A DNA stretch of 64,000 nucleotides. Origin: Rehmannia glutinosa (lineage: Eukaryota > Streptophyta > Magnoliopsida > Lamiales > Orobanchaceae). The DNA is taken from positions 39,469,335-39,533,334 of the forward strand of contig CM071930.1 of assembly GCA_016081115.2 (NCBI GenBank). The letters are read 5' to 3'. Position 1 is the stretch's first letter, and the number at the start of each line of letters is the position of its first letter. The position numbers were made by a program, and so were the translations under genes. The notes beneath the pieces are model-generated. The model saw only the letters and a program-made list of their open reading frames with translations. It had not been told where the DNA came from and searched no databases. Below are positions 10,600 through 21,700 of this stretch, piece by piece.

Positions 10600-11600
10600 G
10601 TAACATTTAGCACTAAAAATGCAAAGAAAATACCTCCAACAGCGAAATAATACCACAAATTGAATAATGAGCTTTTTGCTTTACATTCATTTTCATCTTC
10701 CTCGTCAAACTGATTAGCTCCAAAAGTTTGCACACAAGGTGTAAGCCCTTCTTGTGCTAATGCTACCAATTACAATGAGAAAAAGAAAAACATAAGCTGA
10801 AACTGATTTGGAGAACATGTTGTATTATCTGCAGCAGGATTGCATTTAGATGGGTCGAATGAATGAAGTGAAACTAATAGGGATAAGAAACAAAGACTCT
10901 GTAATTCAAAATAATACAAAAGTGAAAATGATCAGCACGTCCCAGATGAAGAGGTATCGGTTATTAAACTATAGTAAAAGAAGAATCACATAATTTTGGT
11001 TATTTATGTAAGAACTTGACAACGAATTACAAACTTGTGTTGGCAATGATTTTTCATTTATTATTTTCAACAAAGTTTTCCCTTTAAATTTTGAAATATC
11101 AAGACAAGAAGAATAGATATTCCTCATATGCACCAAAGTGAGTTTTTGCTATTTTTATTGAAGGGTCAAAATTGGAAAAACAATGGATAAAGCATACTCT
11201 GTACAATTCATAAACAGAGGGGGTTATTAACCAGTACACAAATCATCGTTATAAATTGATATTTTACCATGTATAATATGGAGAACCAAAATGACAACGA
11301 TCTCCCACATTAACCAAAAAGAAAGTTTACCAAAGAGTATAGGTCCTAAGCATTTGTAACAATAGAATTTATAACAAAATTCAAACTAACCGATACATAG
11401 AGCACACAAACAACATAATCATCTGGAATCTTCCCCAAAAAGCACCCAAAATCGACAAAAGTGACGACGTTCCGAACCACTAATTCAGGATAGCCACCGT
11501 CGTAGCAGTTGTTTGGCCCAAATTTCCAGTTAAGTAGCTGACTAAATTCGAACTGATTCCATAATAAGCAAATCTCTACGCCACTCCAATCCCTAATAAA
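10600..11600 (-). pseudogene. Captured NRT1/PTR family (NPF) transporter gene fragment, two exons
   Basis: Exon A (about 11600-11395, minus) encodes a degenerate stretch with RFAYYGISSNLVSYLTG and LSILGAF, the first transmembrane region of NPF nitrate/peptide proton symporters. It contains stops and lacks about six residues before GRF. Exon B (10769 to about 10610) encodes ALAQEGLTPCVQTFGANQFD followed by KAKSSLFNLWYYFAVGGI, the conserved segment after transmembrane helix 4. The two pieces are in gene order on one strand and separated by an intron-like spacer. The remaining 8 or so helices are missing, so no transporter can be made. It lies wholly inside CACTA 1, so I infer capture by the transposon. 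Confidence 0.8.
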
Positions 11601-12472
11601 TCAGGGGTGGAAATGTAAATAGAGTAATTCAACATACAATAACAAAAAACTCGAACCACGAACTAAGAGACAAGGAAATGCATACTATATATCCGAACAT
11701 AGTTTTGTAGCAATAGGCATGCCATTTTATTTTTCACCCAACCAAAGCTAGAAATCAACGTACACCGATCGGAACTAATGCAATCTAAAAGAAGCAAACA
11801 TAAGCAACACATTTCCCAACATAAAAGGATAAAACATTTAGCACCTCAATTTTAAGCATAAATTAATAATTGCAATTTTGATTGCCAAATTAATAAGGGA
11901 AGTATTTCAGAATACAGGTTGCAAAGCAACACAATGTGATTTGCAAGCCTACAAGCAAGAAGCATATATAGTTGATCTAATATTGCAGTGATTAGTTGAA
12001 TAAATAACAATAATATTATCCAAACAACAGAAAATCCAAACAACAACAAAAAGAAGAACCTAGTCTCCAATCTCAAACTCCAAAATTCCACAATTAAGAA
12101 AACCCTAACCTCGGGTTATTGATCGATCGAATCCGCGAGAATCGACATTTTCTAACCCTATAATGATCAAATTTCTACTTCAATTTTATTGGCACAACAA
12201 CGAAAGCGGAAAAAGAAATTCAACGAAGAGATTCCATAAGTACAAAACTACAACTACGAGACCTAGTCACAAGAAGCGAGAAAAAGAACTACGGCGGCGG
12301 CGCTCACAGTGCGGCTTGATCCAACGACGACACGAGCAGGCTGAGAGATAGAAGGCACAGGACGGATGGGATTCGGTTCTGAAACAGGAGAAAAGAACCA
12401 CCACAGTCGATAAAATGAGAGATGAGAATGTTATTTCATTTTGGAATTTCAATTTTAATTTTATTTTAGGAA
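11601..12472. other. CACTA 1 interior of unknown origin
   Basis: No recognised gene. A hydrophobic minus frame (12091-11852) and a basic plus frame (12163-12351) are open but unsupported. A CGGCGGCGGCG patch at 12293-12303 followed by a purine-rich run could be the 5' untranslated region or first exon of a captured gene. Confidence 0.35.
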
Positions 12473-13282
12473 TAATTACAATACCCCTAAGGTTTGACCT
12501 AATTACAAAAAACCAATCTAACTTTCAAAATTATAAAAAATACCCATGCGGTTTGATTCAGTGTTAAAATTAAGGGGTATACTAGAGCTGTCAAAATGGG
12601 CCAGGCCTGTTGGGCCGCCCCGCTCCACCCCGTCTAAGGTCGGGGGGTGGGTTGAGTATTTAGTAGCCCGCCAAAGGGTGGACCTAAATGGGCTAGCCCT
12701 GCCGCGGGCCACGGGCTTGGCGGGGTGGGGCGGGCCGGCGGGCTAGCCCGCCAGAAATTAAAAAAAAAAAAAAAAAAGAAAAAAAGAAAAAATAGATAAA
12801 ATAGATAAAAAAAATAGTATAATCGATATTTTATATTTTTATCTCTTATAAAAGTGTATATAATATTTTTATAAAATATGTATTTGTTATCCATTAGTAT
12901 ATTTAATTCATTAAAATTAACAATATAAATAGAAAAATATTTTTTTCATTTTTTTATTATTTTTTTAATTTTTGGCGGGCCAGCCTGCCCAGCCCACAGC
13001 CCAAGGCGTGGTGGGTTGGGCTGTGGTTTTCTTGGCCCGCCCCGCCCCACCAAGTGGCGGGTTTTGGCGGGCCGCGGGTCGGCCCGCCCTACCGGCCTGT
13101 TTCGACAGCTCTAGGGTATACTACAATGATTTTATAAATATGAAGGGGGATTTTGAAATTATTTTGCTTATGAAGGAGTTAAGCGTTAGATAAAATAAAA
13201 CCTTAGGGTATTTTTGTAATTTCAAAAAATAGCTGGGTTATTTTGTAATTAGGTCAAACCTCAAGGGTACTTTTTGTAATTA
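12473..13282. mobile_element. MITE with TAATTACA...AGGTTTGACC inverted ends
   Basis: The left end contains AGGTTTGACCTAATTACAAA (12491-12510) and the right end contains its inverted counterpart (about 13237-13262). The outer edges read TAATTACAA and TTGTAATTA-like. The interior includes a TACCCATGCGG / ACCTTAGGGTA pair. No clear target duplication could be read, so the superfamily is uncertain (Mutator-like or other). The hAT element at 12583-13113 has inserted into it. Confidence 0.6.
12583..13113. mobile_element. Non-autonomous hAT element, 531 bp, target duplication GGGTATAC
   Basis: The left end reads TAGAGCTGTCAAAATGGGCC and the right end, reverse complemented, reads TAGAGCTGTCGAAACAGGCC. 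Both are flanked by the 8-bp direct repeat GGGTATAC (12575-12582 and 13114-13121); 8 bp is the hAT hallmark. Each terminus continues for more than 100 bp as GC-rich (GGGCGGGC-type) inverted sequence, with an A/T-only core of about 200 bp between, including a 17-A run near 12759. No transposase is encoded. The ORFs seen in the GC-rich arms are artefacts of base composition. Confidence 0.9.
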
Positions 13283-13309
13283 ACCCTTTATTATAGAGTA
13301 ATAATAATT

Positions 13310-13590
13310 GAGTTTTAACATCTAATTTAACTAAATGATGTTAATAGTGATGTTATAAACAAATATAAGGTGGTCAAAGACATCTGTTGGAATAACCGAT
13401 TTTAAACATGATGTTATAAACCATAAAAGGGTTGGTCAAAGACATTAGCTCCTAAAAACGATGTGTAATAGCGAAAAAATCCGCTCATACACATCGCTTC
13501 ACTTAAAACATGATGTTGTATAGTGTAAGACATCATGAAATTCATGAAAACGATGTCTTTTAAGCGATGCCTTTGACCGGATTTTTTGTA
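13310..13590. repeat. Right subterminal repeats of CACTA 1
   Basis: Clustered GATGTTATAAAC, AACCGATTTT, GACATC and GATGTCTTTTAAGCGATG units mirror the left subterminal block and end in the terminal inverted repeat. Confidence 0.7.
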
Positions 13591-13599
13591 GTGGAGGTT

Positions 13600-13815
13600 C
13601 TACCGAAAAGCCGTCCAAACAAGGTGTGCCTCTTAGGCTAAGGTGCATGAGATCTCATGATTGTGTCATGTTCTCTTAACCCTTGGAGTGGCTAAGACTG
13701 CCTAAGTTGCAGGATATCTCATGGTTGTGTCATGTTCTCTTAACCTCTTGGAGTGGCTAAGACTGCCTAAGGGTATGGGTTTGTGGGGCTCCCGGCACCT
13801 CATGGTAACAGAGCC
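13600..13815 (+). repeat. 64-bp tandem duplication and primer-binding-site-like motif of an LTR remnant
   Basis: Two copies of a 64-bp unit (about 13645-13706 and 13709-13771) share TCATGTTCTCTTAACC and GAGTGGCTAAGACTGCCTAA. Shortly afterwards TGGTAACAGAGCCAGG (13803-13818) resembles the initiator-Met tRNA primer-binding site TGGTATCAGAGCC. The layout suggests the end of an LTR (TRIM or LARD type) whose left part was cut by CACTA 1. No internal coding region follows. Confidence 0.45.
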
Positions 13816-14336
13816 AGGTTTGTTCTCTCGTGCCCCCGAAGAATTTTTTAGAGAATAGTTACATCCAGCTAAGATGGTGAGTAGAAATAAAAGAAAAAGA
13901 CTGGAAGGGAGAAATATAGTGGAATTGGCAGAAAGGAAGAAAAAATGGGAAAAGAAGAAAAAGTTACCTTGTCTTGTGGTGTCGTAATAATAATAATTAG
14001 TGAATATTACTAAGGAAGTCAAGATAATTTGACTCTTGTGAAGAGAATTATATTTTTCTTTGTAGAAAGTTTGTTGTTTGACTACCATAATAAATGAGTG
14101 TGTTAACAATAATATGATGATACTAATTAATATGAAATGAAGAAATAAAAATATTTTTATATAATATAATACTTATTTAGGGTTTTTAAACAAGTATAGT
14201 ACCAATAGCTTTGAATGCAACAACCTTTTCCATTTTGTAAGTGATAACATCTATGATAAAATTAATTATTTGAATTATTCATCCATTCACATCACGAAGG
14301 ATTGCATCATCTGTTATCCAAAAAATAAGAAAGAGC
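13816..14336. other. No gene seen
   Basis: AT-rich, purine-rich near 13875-13965. The open minus frame 14109-13702 reflects this composition and is not supported. Confidence 0.4.
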
Positions 14337-14612
14337 TAAGAATCCTCTTTCCAATTGACCCCTCTCCGTAAACATCCCCTTTTTGGATTATGATTTTCAT
14401 CGGAATCTGGAGAAGATATGTTCTACTTCACTGGAGTAAACTAGGGAGTTTGGATGATCATTGTCAGTTATGTTGGTGTCATCTGGGATCTCAAAGAGGT
14501 AAGAATCCTCTTTCCAATTGACCCATCTCCGTAAACATCCCCTTTTTGGATTATGATTTTCATCGGAATCTGGAGAAGATATGTTCAACTTCACTGGAGT
14601 AAACTAGGGAGT
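14337..14612. repeat. 113-bp direct duplication, unit offset 163 bp
   Basis: Positions 14337-14449 and 14500-14612 are the same sequence with only two or so differences, separated by 50 unrelated bases. The second copy ends exactly where the minus-strand Copia element begins. The duplicated segment contains no recognised gene, though a minus frame runs through both copies (14594-14397). Confidence 0.85.
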
Positions 14613-15921
14613 ATAGGTCCCAAGGGGTGAGAGTAAGGTTTAGAAGGGGGGGTTGAATAAACCTTACCAACTTTTCGAATTTAGTCCTTTTAAAATAATA
14701 CAGAGTTTATTCCACAGCTAAGTCCTTGATGGACAACTAAGTTAGTTAATCAGCAGAGTTAGCCACTCAACAGACTCGAAAGAGCTGTTGATAGAATAAC
14801 TCAGCTGTTTAGACTAAACCTTAACTTGGCTGTGATGAGATTTTCAGCGGAAGACTTATCACCCTTGAATTTGATTTATTTAACACTTTGTTAATTATCA
14901 GTTGGATAGCAAATTATCAACAGATATGAAATGATATGCAGAAATAAAATGCTGAAATGTAAATGACACAATAATTTTTATAAAGGTTCGAAGATGGGGT
15001 AATTCTTCTACTCCTCTCTTCTCCAACTCTTGGAGGAATCCACTAAGTAATGATCAGAGTACAAAGTGGTTATCAGTCCAGATACAAGTCTTGATCACAC
15101 AGCTGACTTGCTCGTCCGACTCAGCTTCTTCACAGGGTGGCTGCCTTGCTACTTCAGCTTACTTTATCAAGCTTCTTGGATTTGATTACGAAGCCCTCCA
15201 ATAACTTGAGATTGGTTCGACCTTGAACCTTCCTACAATCCTCCTTGGAAAGTAGACCCCTTTTGCTTCTTCAAAAGTTTCCTCTTCAACAGTTTGAAGT
15301 TGTCTTTCCTTCACAGCTTAGTGTTGGATCGATTTCCTTCGAGATTTAGGCTTCAGGATTATGCTTGAATAACTTGAGAATATTTTGCAGGTTACAGTAT
15401 GAATAATGCTTGTTTGTTCGTGGTTCAGGTAACCTTTTCTCAAAGTGCATCCTCAGCCTTTTATAGTGATCTTTCAAAAATCTGCCCGTTGAAGAGATAG
15501 GCTGATTTTCAAAAGTCACTTGTGTTCGTTGCCTTGTCTTTTCTTGGTCTTCAATCTTGAGATGTAGACCTTTCCTCGTATCAAATGAATGATCAGCTTT
15601 TCAGAATCTGATACGAGGTGCAGTGCTTCCCATTGGTTTATTTCTTTTGCACGCTTCTGGGACAGAGCATTTTAAGACATGGGAACATGGAAGTATTACT
15701 TATTTAAGTAATGTTCTTGACTTTTGTGCAACGGATTCTTTTTAGTTAACTCCTTCTTGTAGCTGCCTTTTCCCGAGGTGACTTGAGTCTGCTCCAATCA
15801 TTGAAAGACTCATCTGTCACTTCAACTTGACTTGGCTTCTTTGGTTGACTTAACTGATTCTTCTCACAGCTGTGTCACAGCCGATACTCCTTCAGTCGAG
15901 TCCTTGGTCTTCTTTCTTGGC
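14612..15921 (-). repeat. 3' LTR of the minus-strand element, first piece
   Basis: The reverse complement matches the 3' part of the plus-strand LTRs (15922-17580 and 28747-30315), including the AACCTTAC...CCCCTTGGGACCTA end. The outermost base pair is TA instead of TG (14612-14613), consistent with a C-to-T change. The piece stops at the target duplication TTGGC (15917-15921) and resumes at 30316. Total LTR length without the insertion is about 1.5 kb. Confidence 0.88.
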
Positions 15922-17580
15922 TGTTAGGAAATTTATTGTTTAGATTTTGATGAATGCCATGTAAAACTTAGAATAGGAAGTTGGCACCCCAATTCTTGTT
16001 GTAAAATGCATTGTAAAAATTAGAGCTGGCCAAGCTGAGTTAAGTCAACTACGACCTAACATGCAAGAAGACAACTGAAGACTAGAAGGAAGACTCCGCT
16101 GCGAGACAGTTGAGTATGGCAAAGAAGAGTAGACGGGAACTCTCTTTGAAGAAGCGGTGAGATGCGGTGAGTGGAGATCACCAAGTCAACTCGAGAAAAG
16201 CCAAGTCTCAAGTTGAAGTGAAGAGTCATCCAATGATTGGAAGTTGACTCCAAGTCACCTGGGGAAAGCAAGGAAATGCGTCAAGTCGAGATAATCGTAA
16301 AAGATCCGTTGCACGTAAATCAAGAGATTTACTTAAACAAGTAATATCTCCATACCACCTTTCTCGGAGTGCTCGGTCCCTAGAAGCGTGCAAAAGGAAT
16401 GAACCAATGGGAAGCACTACACCGTGTCGAACTACGAAAAGGTGAAAGAACAATTCATACGAGGAAATGGCAATTCCAAGGACTGCAACAAGACAAGCCA
16501 ACGACTGCAAGTGACTTTCAAAAATAAGCCTATCTCTTCAACGGGCAAATTTTTGAAAGATCACTATAAAAGGCTGAGGAGTTTGTTTGAGTGACTAGAG
16601 TGATACAAGTGACAAGCGACACAAGTCACAGACCTGAACTAAAAATGTTCAAGCAATTATTAGAAAATCTGAAACATTCTCAATCCTCAAGCCTACACTA
16701 CGAAGAACATCAATCCAACACTCACCTGTGAAGGAAAGATAACTTCAATTAGTTGAAGAGGAAAATACTGAAAAATCAAGGGGTCTACATTCCACGAAGG
16801 ATTGTAGGAAGGTTCAAGGTCGAACCAAGTCTTAAGCTTTTGGAGGGCTTCATGATCAAAGCCAAAGAGCTTGAGCAAGTGAGTCTGTAGTAGCAAAGGC
16901 ATTTGCCTGTGTGAAGAAGCCGAGTCGCACGAGAAGCCGGTGAGTGATCAAGGCGTCTCCCAAAGGAGGTGTGATCGAGTCCCAAAGGATCAAGTGTGTG
17001 TGATCAAGATTTGTATTTCGGACTTTACCACTTTGTATTCTATCGATCATTAACTAGTGGATTCCTCCAGGAGTTGGAGAAGAGAGGAGTAGAAGAATTA
17101 CCCCATCTTCGAACCTCTATAAAAATTTCATTGTGTCATTTACATTTCAAAAGACACTTTAATTCTCGCATCTTAATCTGTTTTTATATCTGACTCATTG
17201 ATAAATTTGCTATCTATCCGATAATTTAAGTACTAAACCAAGCACTAAATTCTTGCTTAATCAAACTTAAGGGTGTTAAGTCTTTGATCATAACAAAAAC
17301 AAAACCACGATTGAGTTAATTTTTAAAGAGCCAACATATGTATTTGCAAGTTATTCCATCAACTTACACTTCCTTCTTTCTTGAGTACATTGAGAGACTA
17401 ACTCTGCCACTTGATTGACTAAATTCAACATTTTTCCACTCCATCAAAGGATACAATACAGAATTACAAGGAAAATAGTAGTATCAACTCGTATATTTAA
17501 AAGGACTAAATCGAAAATTTTGTAAGGTTTATTCAACCCCCTTCTTAAACCTTACACTTACACCCCTGGACATGGGACCA
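15922..17580 (+). repeat. 5' LTR of the plus-strand Copia element
   Basis: About 1.65 kb, starting TGTTAGG. It aligns along its length with the 3' LTR (28747-30315), which is about 80 bp shorter because of many small losses. The right edge is set by homology to the 3' LTR end and is uncertain by about 10 bp. A small inverted-looking GC-rich segment near 16055-16260 corresponds to the region where the relative was entered. Minus-strand open frames here are shadows. Confidence 0.88.
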
Positions 17581-17598
17581 ACTCGAGCATTTTACAAG

Positions 17599-17612
17599 TG
17601 GTATCGAGCGGT
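17599..17612 (+). other. Primer-binding site (initiator Met tRNA type)
   Basis: TGGTATCGAGCGG follows TTTTACAAG shortly after the LTR. The canonical plant Copia site is TGGTATCAGAGC; here the A of CAG is missing, one of many CAG losses in this element. Confidence 0.65.
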
Positions 17613-17749
17613 TGGTTCATTGAACCCTCCAGTCGAACTCTTCCATCATCTATTTAGTTCTTGAACTAGATCTCCAAACTTTTCAAAGTTTTCCTTTTCT
17701 TTTAGTACTTAAACTCTCAAAACTCCTTCTATCATTAAAAGTTATTATC

Positions 17750-20190
17750 ATGGAAGCAAATTTGACACGCATCCCTATGTTCACAATTGAAAAATTTGAT
17801 GATTGGAAAATTTGTGGGAGGGATGCATCTCTCCATATAGTTCCGCATCCTCGCTCATCTATCAAAGATTACATGATGAGATGTGGATAGTGATGGAAGA
17901 AGATGGGCCTCGCAAATCTTAAAGGTGAACACAATCGACTTTGCCAAGAAATTGAAATCAGTCGGCACAATCGAATCAAGAGGGATTACGGGATCTTCTT
18001 TGCGAAGTGAAGGAGAAGAGGATGTTGCTCCCGCACTTGAGATATTGTGCCATGGTTGAAAAACCAAGAACTTAGTGGACAAATGATGATGAAAAAAAGA
18101 TACAACACTTCTTTGGGCAATGTTTCCAAGGACATCCTTTACAAAACCTTGGACAAAGCCATGTTCAATAAAGTCAAATCTTGCAAAACGGCTAAAGAAA
18201 TGGGGACAAGCTAACATTGATTTGTAAAGAAGACAAGCTCATTGATTTGTGAAGAGCAAATCAAAGAAAACAAATTATCGGTGGGTCGTACGAGTAAATT
18301 TGAGAACTTCAAAATGATCTCGGGAGAGAACCTGGATCAACCGGATGCTCGGTTCACGAAATCACAAATGAGTATCGCACTTGGAAAGGAATATACACAG
18401 AAGGAAATGTGTATGAAGATCCTAAAAAGTCTTCCAAATTGAATGGGAAATGAAGGTCATGGCACCGAGACATTCCATGGACCTATCAAAGACATCCAAC
18501 CATGAATTATTCTCGGACCTCAAAGCCTACGAGTTTGAGCTAAGAAGAAAAGACCAGGAAGAGACAAATTTGCACTCCAAAAAATTTGCTCTAATTGTTA
18601 AAGATGGGAAGAGAGCGAGGTCAAAGAAGTCATTGATCCGAAGAAATAGCCCCGATGGTTAAGAGGTTCAACAAGTTCTTCAATAAGAACTACAAGAGAG
18701 GAAAGGGTGAATCTTCCAGAAGACACTTAGCGGCTCCCTCCAAATCAAGGGAAGATAGGCCAACCAAGAGAAAGATCATCAAAAAGTTGAGTATCAAAGG
18801 GTGACAATCCAAGAATGGAAAGAGTCGATCAAAAGGTGAATATCTATGTTGGAATGTAGACAACCAGGTCACTATGCCATTGATCGCTCATATCCTCGTA
18901 GTCAACAAATACAGGAATGAAGAAGAAAGAAAGGTCTTGAGAGAAAGAAGACAAGAAAAGAAAAAGGCAATGATGGTGCAGAGATCAATAAAACAGCCAA
19001 GTCAAGAGAGACAATGATTGAGAGAGCGATGAAGCCGACTACTCAAGTGACTCGAAGAAGAAGCCCCGACCGCTTGATGGCCAAGGAACAAGATCAACTC
19101 GATCAAGAAGATGAGGTACACTCTAACTCATCAAACTCGGACTCTAGTGATAGTGATCGTGACACACACACCTCATCACCCACTCGATCTTTATGATTCA
19201 TTAGGAAAAATGATGAAAGATTTTGAACACATTAAATCCTCACACACACTATTAAATGAGGAAAACAACCTACTCAAGAGTCAAAACTCAAAGCTGACTA
19301 AGGAGCTGAGCACTCTAAGTCAAATAAGCCGATGAGAATGAAAAGTCTAAAGGCTACAAATGCTAAATTAATAGCAGAAATTGCTGCTATAGAGAAGAGG
19401 AGAATGACCTCAAGAATGTTATTGCCTTATTCACTAAGGCATCTAAATCATTCGATGATCTTATTATGAGTCAAAGTGAATGTGGAGACAAGACAGGCTT
19501 AGGATTTAATTCCTCTGTGCCATGTCAAACCTCAAAAGTAATTTTGGAAAAAGGATCTTCAAGTCATGAAGAGTCCGAAAAATCCAAAACTCTAAATGAT
19601 GCACACACATTCACTCCAAAACACAAGAACAAGCAAACTGGCCTTGGTTATAAAGGAAAAGGAAAAACCGAGTTGAGTGCGCTGAAAGGACAAGTGAGAA
19701 GAGATTCACCGAGTTCCTCGGCAAACTCCAAACAAAAATACTCAGTAAAGAAGAAGCAGAGCTACCAAAAACCCTTAAAATCTATAAGAGAAATACATAT
19801 GATGGGAATGGTAGAAAATATCCAAGCCAAGTGATTGGAATAATGTGAACTATCAACATAGACTTATGGATTATAAGCCCAAATGGCAAAGGCCTAGAAC
19901 TCAAAGCAAAGGCCATTCCAAAAGTTATAAGAGCTTTCATCAAAGACACATATGCACCTAGGCACTACACTCAAAGACATCACAATTACCCAAGAAAGGC
20001 AATTGCTAAATCACATATGCATACATAGACAAAAGAGATTTGTATGAACCTAAAATCCCCAAGCAATTTGCCAGGATTAATTATGATTATGGCATCGATA
20101 GATGGCAACCCCTTAGAGTCAAATCATTTGGCTATATGTTGGTTGGATCATCTTACAATTCTAACCCCTCAGGACCCGAGACAAGTATGG
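17750..20190 (+). pseudogene. Copia gag, frameshifted
   Basis: ATG 17750 begins a gag-like N-terminus (IPMFTIEKFDDWKICGRD). Later frames carry FENFKMISGENLDQPD and ALGKEYTQKEMCMKILKSL (18298-18442), typical of the gag core. A CCHC zinc knuckle, CWNCRQPGHYAIDC in the equivalent intact copy, lies near 18850-18890. An acidic Ser/Asp-rich stretch and a coiled coil follow (19014-19335), then a basic Lys/Gln-rich tail (19466-20180). Gag packages element RNA into virus-like particles. At least six frame changes are needed to read through. The matching region of the minus-strand copy is 39110-37666. Confidence 0.85.
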
Positions 20191-21700
20191 GTACCTAAAA
20201 CTTAATTTCCTTGATTGCGAGGTTCAAGGAAAGTGAGTGCCAAGGAACCTGGTACATGGATAGTGGTCATTCCGGACATATGACAGAAATAAGAAAAATG
20301 TCAAAATTAAAGGAAGTTAAAGGAGCAAAAGTCATATTTGGAGGAAATGAAGCTCTGGTGAAATAAGAGGCATTGGATCCATCAAAAGGAATGGATTAGA
20401 AATCACAGATGTTGCATATGTTGAAGGACTCAACTTCAACTTACTAAGCATCGATCAACTCTGTGACAAGGGCTACAATGTTGGATTCAACATGGGTGTA
20501 TGCCAAATCAAGGATCTTGAATCGAATGAAGTTGTCTTTGCAAGGATGTAGACGAGAGAAGAATATGTATGTCGTGGATTGGTCAATCGCAACACCCAAC
20601 ACTGTCTACTAGCAAAGAGCACATTTGAATCAAGTTGGTCGTGGCACAAAAAGCCGAGTCACCTAAATTTCAAAACGATTAACAAGCTTGCAAGAAGTAA
20701 TCTTGTGGAAGGACTTCCGCACTCAAGATACAAAAAGGAGAGTATATGTGACGATGTCGAAGGAAAACAAATCAAGTCATCATTCAAAGAAAAGACTTGT
20801 TCATCTTCAACAAGAATATTGCATCGCTTCATATGGATCTATTTGGCCCAAAGTGGAACCAACCAAAGATAAGTGGAAAGAAATACACCTTGGTGGTAGT
20901 AGATGACTACTCAAGATATACATGGACAATATTCATGTGTAAGAAGAAAGAAACTCTACAAAAACTACCCACGGTGATGAAGAGGATTCAAAACGAGAAG
21001 AGCCAAACCATTATCAAAATAAGATCGACAGAGGAACCGAGTTTGTCAATGGAATAATAACTCGATTGCATCGAAAATGGTATTGGTCATGAACTATCAG
21101 CAAGGACTCCACACAGAATGGAGTTGCGAAAAAGAATGAATAGAACACTCAAAGAAGCAAAGCAAGGACCATGTTAGTCAAGTGGGTTACCAAAAAGATT
21201 TTGGGTCAAGCAATCAACACAACTTGCTACACTCAAAACAGATGTATGATAAAAAGATACCGGTGACAAAGACTCCCTATGAGATTTGGGTGGAAGAAAA
21301 CCAAATGTTGCATATTTCATAATATTTGGATGTAAATGCTTCATCCACAACAATGGAAAAGACAATCTAAAGGCTTTTGATGCTAAAGTTGATGAAGGTA
21401 TCTTCCTAGGATACTCAAAAAAGCAAAGCCTACAGAGTACTCAACAAAAGAACTATGGTTGCGAAGAATCCATTCATGTGGTATTCGGTGAGCCAAATGT
21501 AAATGGAGAAGACATTGAAGAGTCGGTGATAAGTGAATCATCCAACCATACGAAGAGTCCCTATCTTCAAGTCAAGCCGGAATTATCAATTCGAAGAAGA
21601 TGAGATAGTTGAATCTCAAAAACAATTTGGAAAATTTGCGGCTAAGTGATTACGAGAGAGCCGACCACAAAGAACACAACCGCAAGTCGATCAATCCGAC
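20190..21700 (+). pseudogene. Copia pol, protease and integrase part, frameshifted
   Basis: The aspartic protease is marked by WYMDSGHSGHMTE (about 20251-20290), with the catalytic Asp-Ser-Gly. The pre-integrase zinc-binding segment has SHLNFKTINKLARSNLVEGL (20660-20720). The integrase core follows with HMDLFGP and KKYTLVVVDDYSRYTW (20830-20930); the later Asp and Glu region is broken. The integrase C-terminal region contains IFLGYSKK (21400-21425). This whole block is deleted from the minus-strand relative. Pol cleaves itself and inserts the cDNA into the genome. Stops near 20360, 20550 and 21055 block translation. Confidence 0.85.

Larger units (their letters stand above)
8572..13593. mobile_element. 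CACTA transposon 1, 5022 bp, with 3-bp target duplication GAG
   Basis: The left end reads CACTACAAGAAATCCAGTCA (8572 on) and the right end, reverse complemented, reads CACTACAAAAAATCCGGTCA (13593 down). The two inverted ends agree at all but a few positions over about 28 bp and are flanked by GAG on both sides (8569-8571, 13594-13596). CACTA elements make 3-bp duplications. Subterminal repeats lie at both ends. The interior holds Ulp1-like protease exons, fragments of an NPF transporter gene, a MITE and a hAT element. No complete transposase was found, so the element is probably non-autonomous. Confidence 0.92.

Noticed and set aside
11852..12091. Hydrophobic 79-aa minus frame as a membrane protein
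   Set aside because: No similarity recognised, AT-rich composition alone gives Leu/Phe/Ile, and it lies within a transposon.
12518..13193. Pro/Gly/Arg-rich and Phe-rich open frames
   Set aside because: They follow the GC-rich arms and the A/T core of the hAT element and are composition artefacts.
13803..13818. tRNA gene
   Set aside because: Only a primer-site-like dozen bases; no cloverleaf around it.
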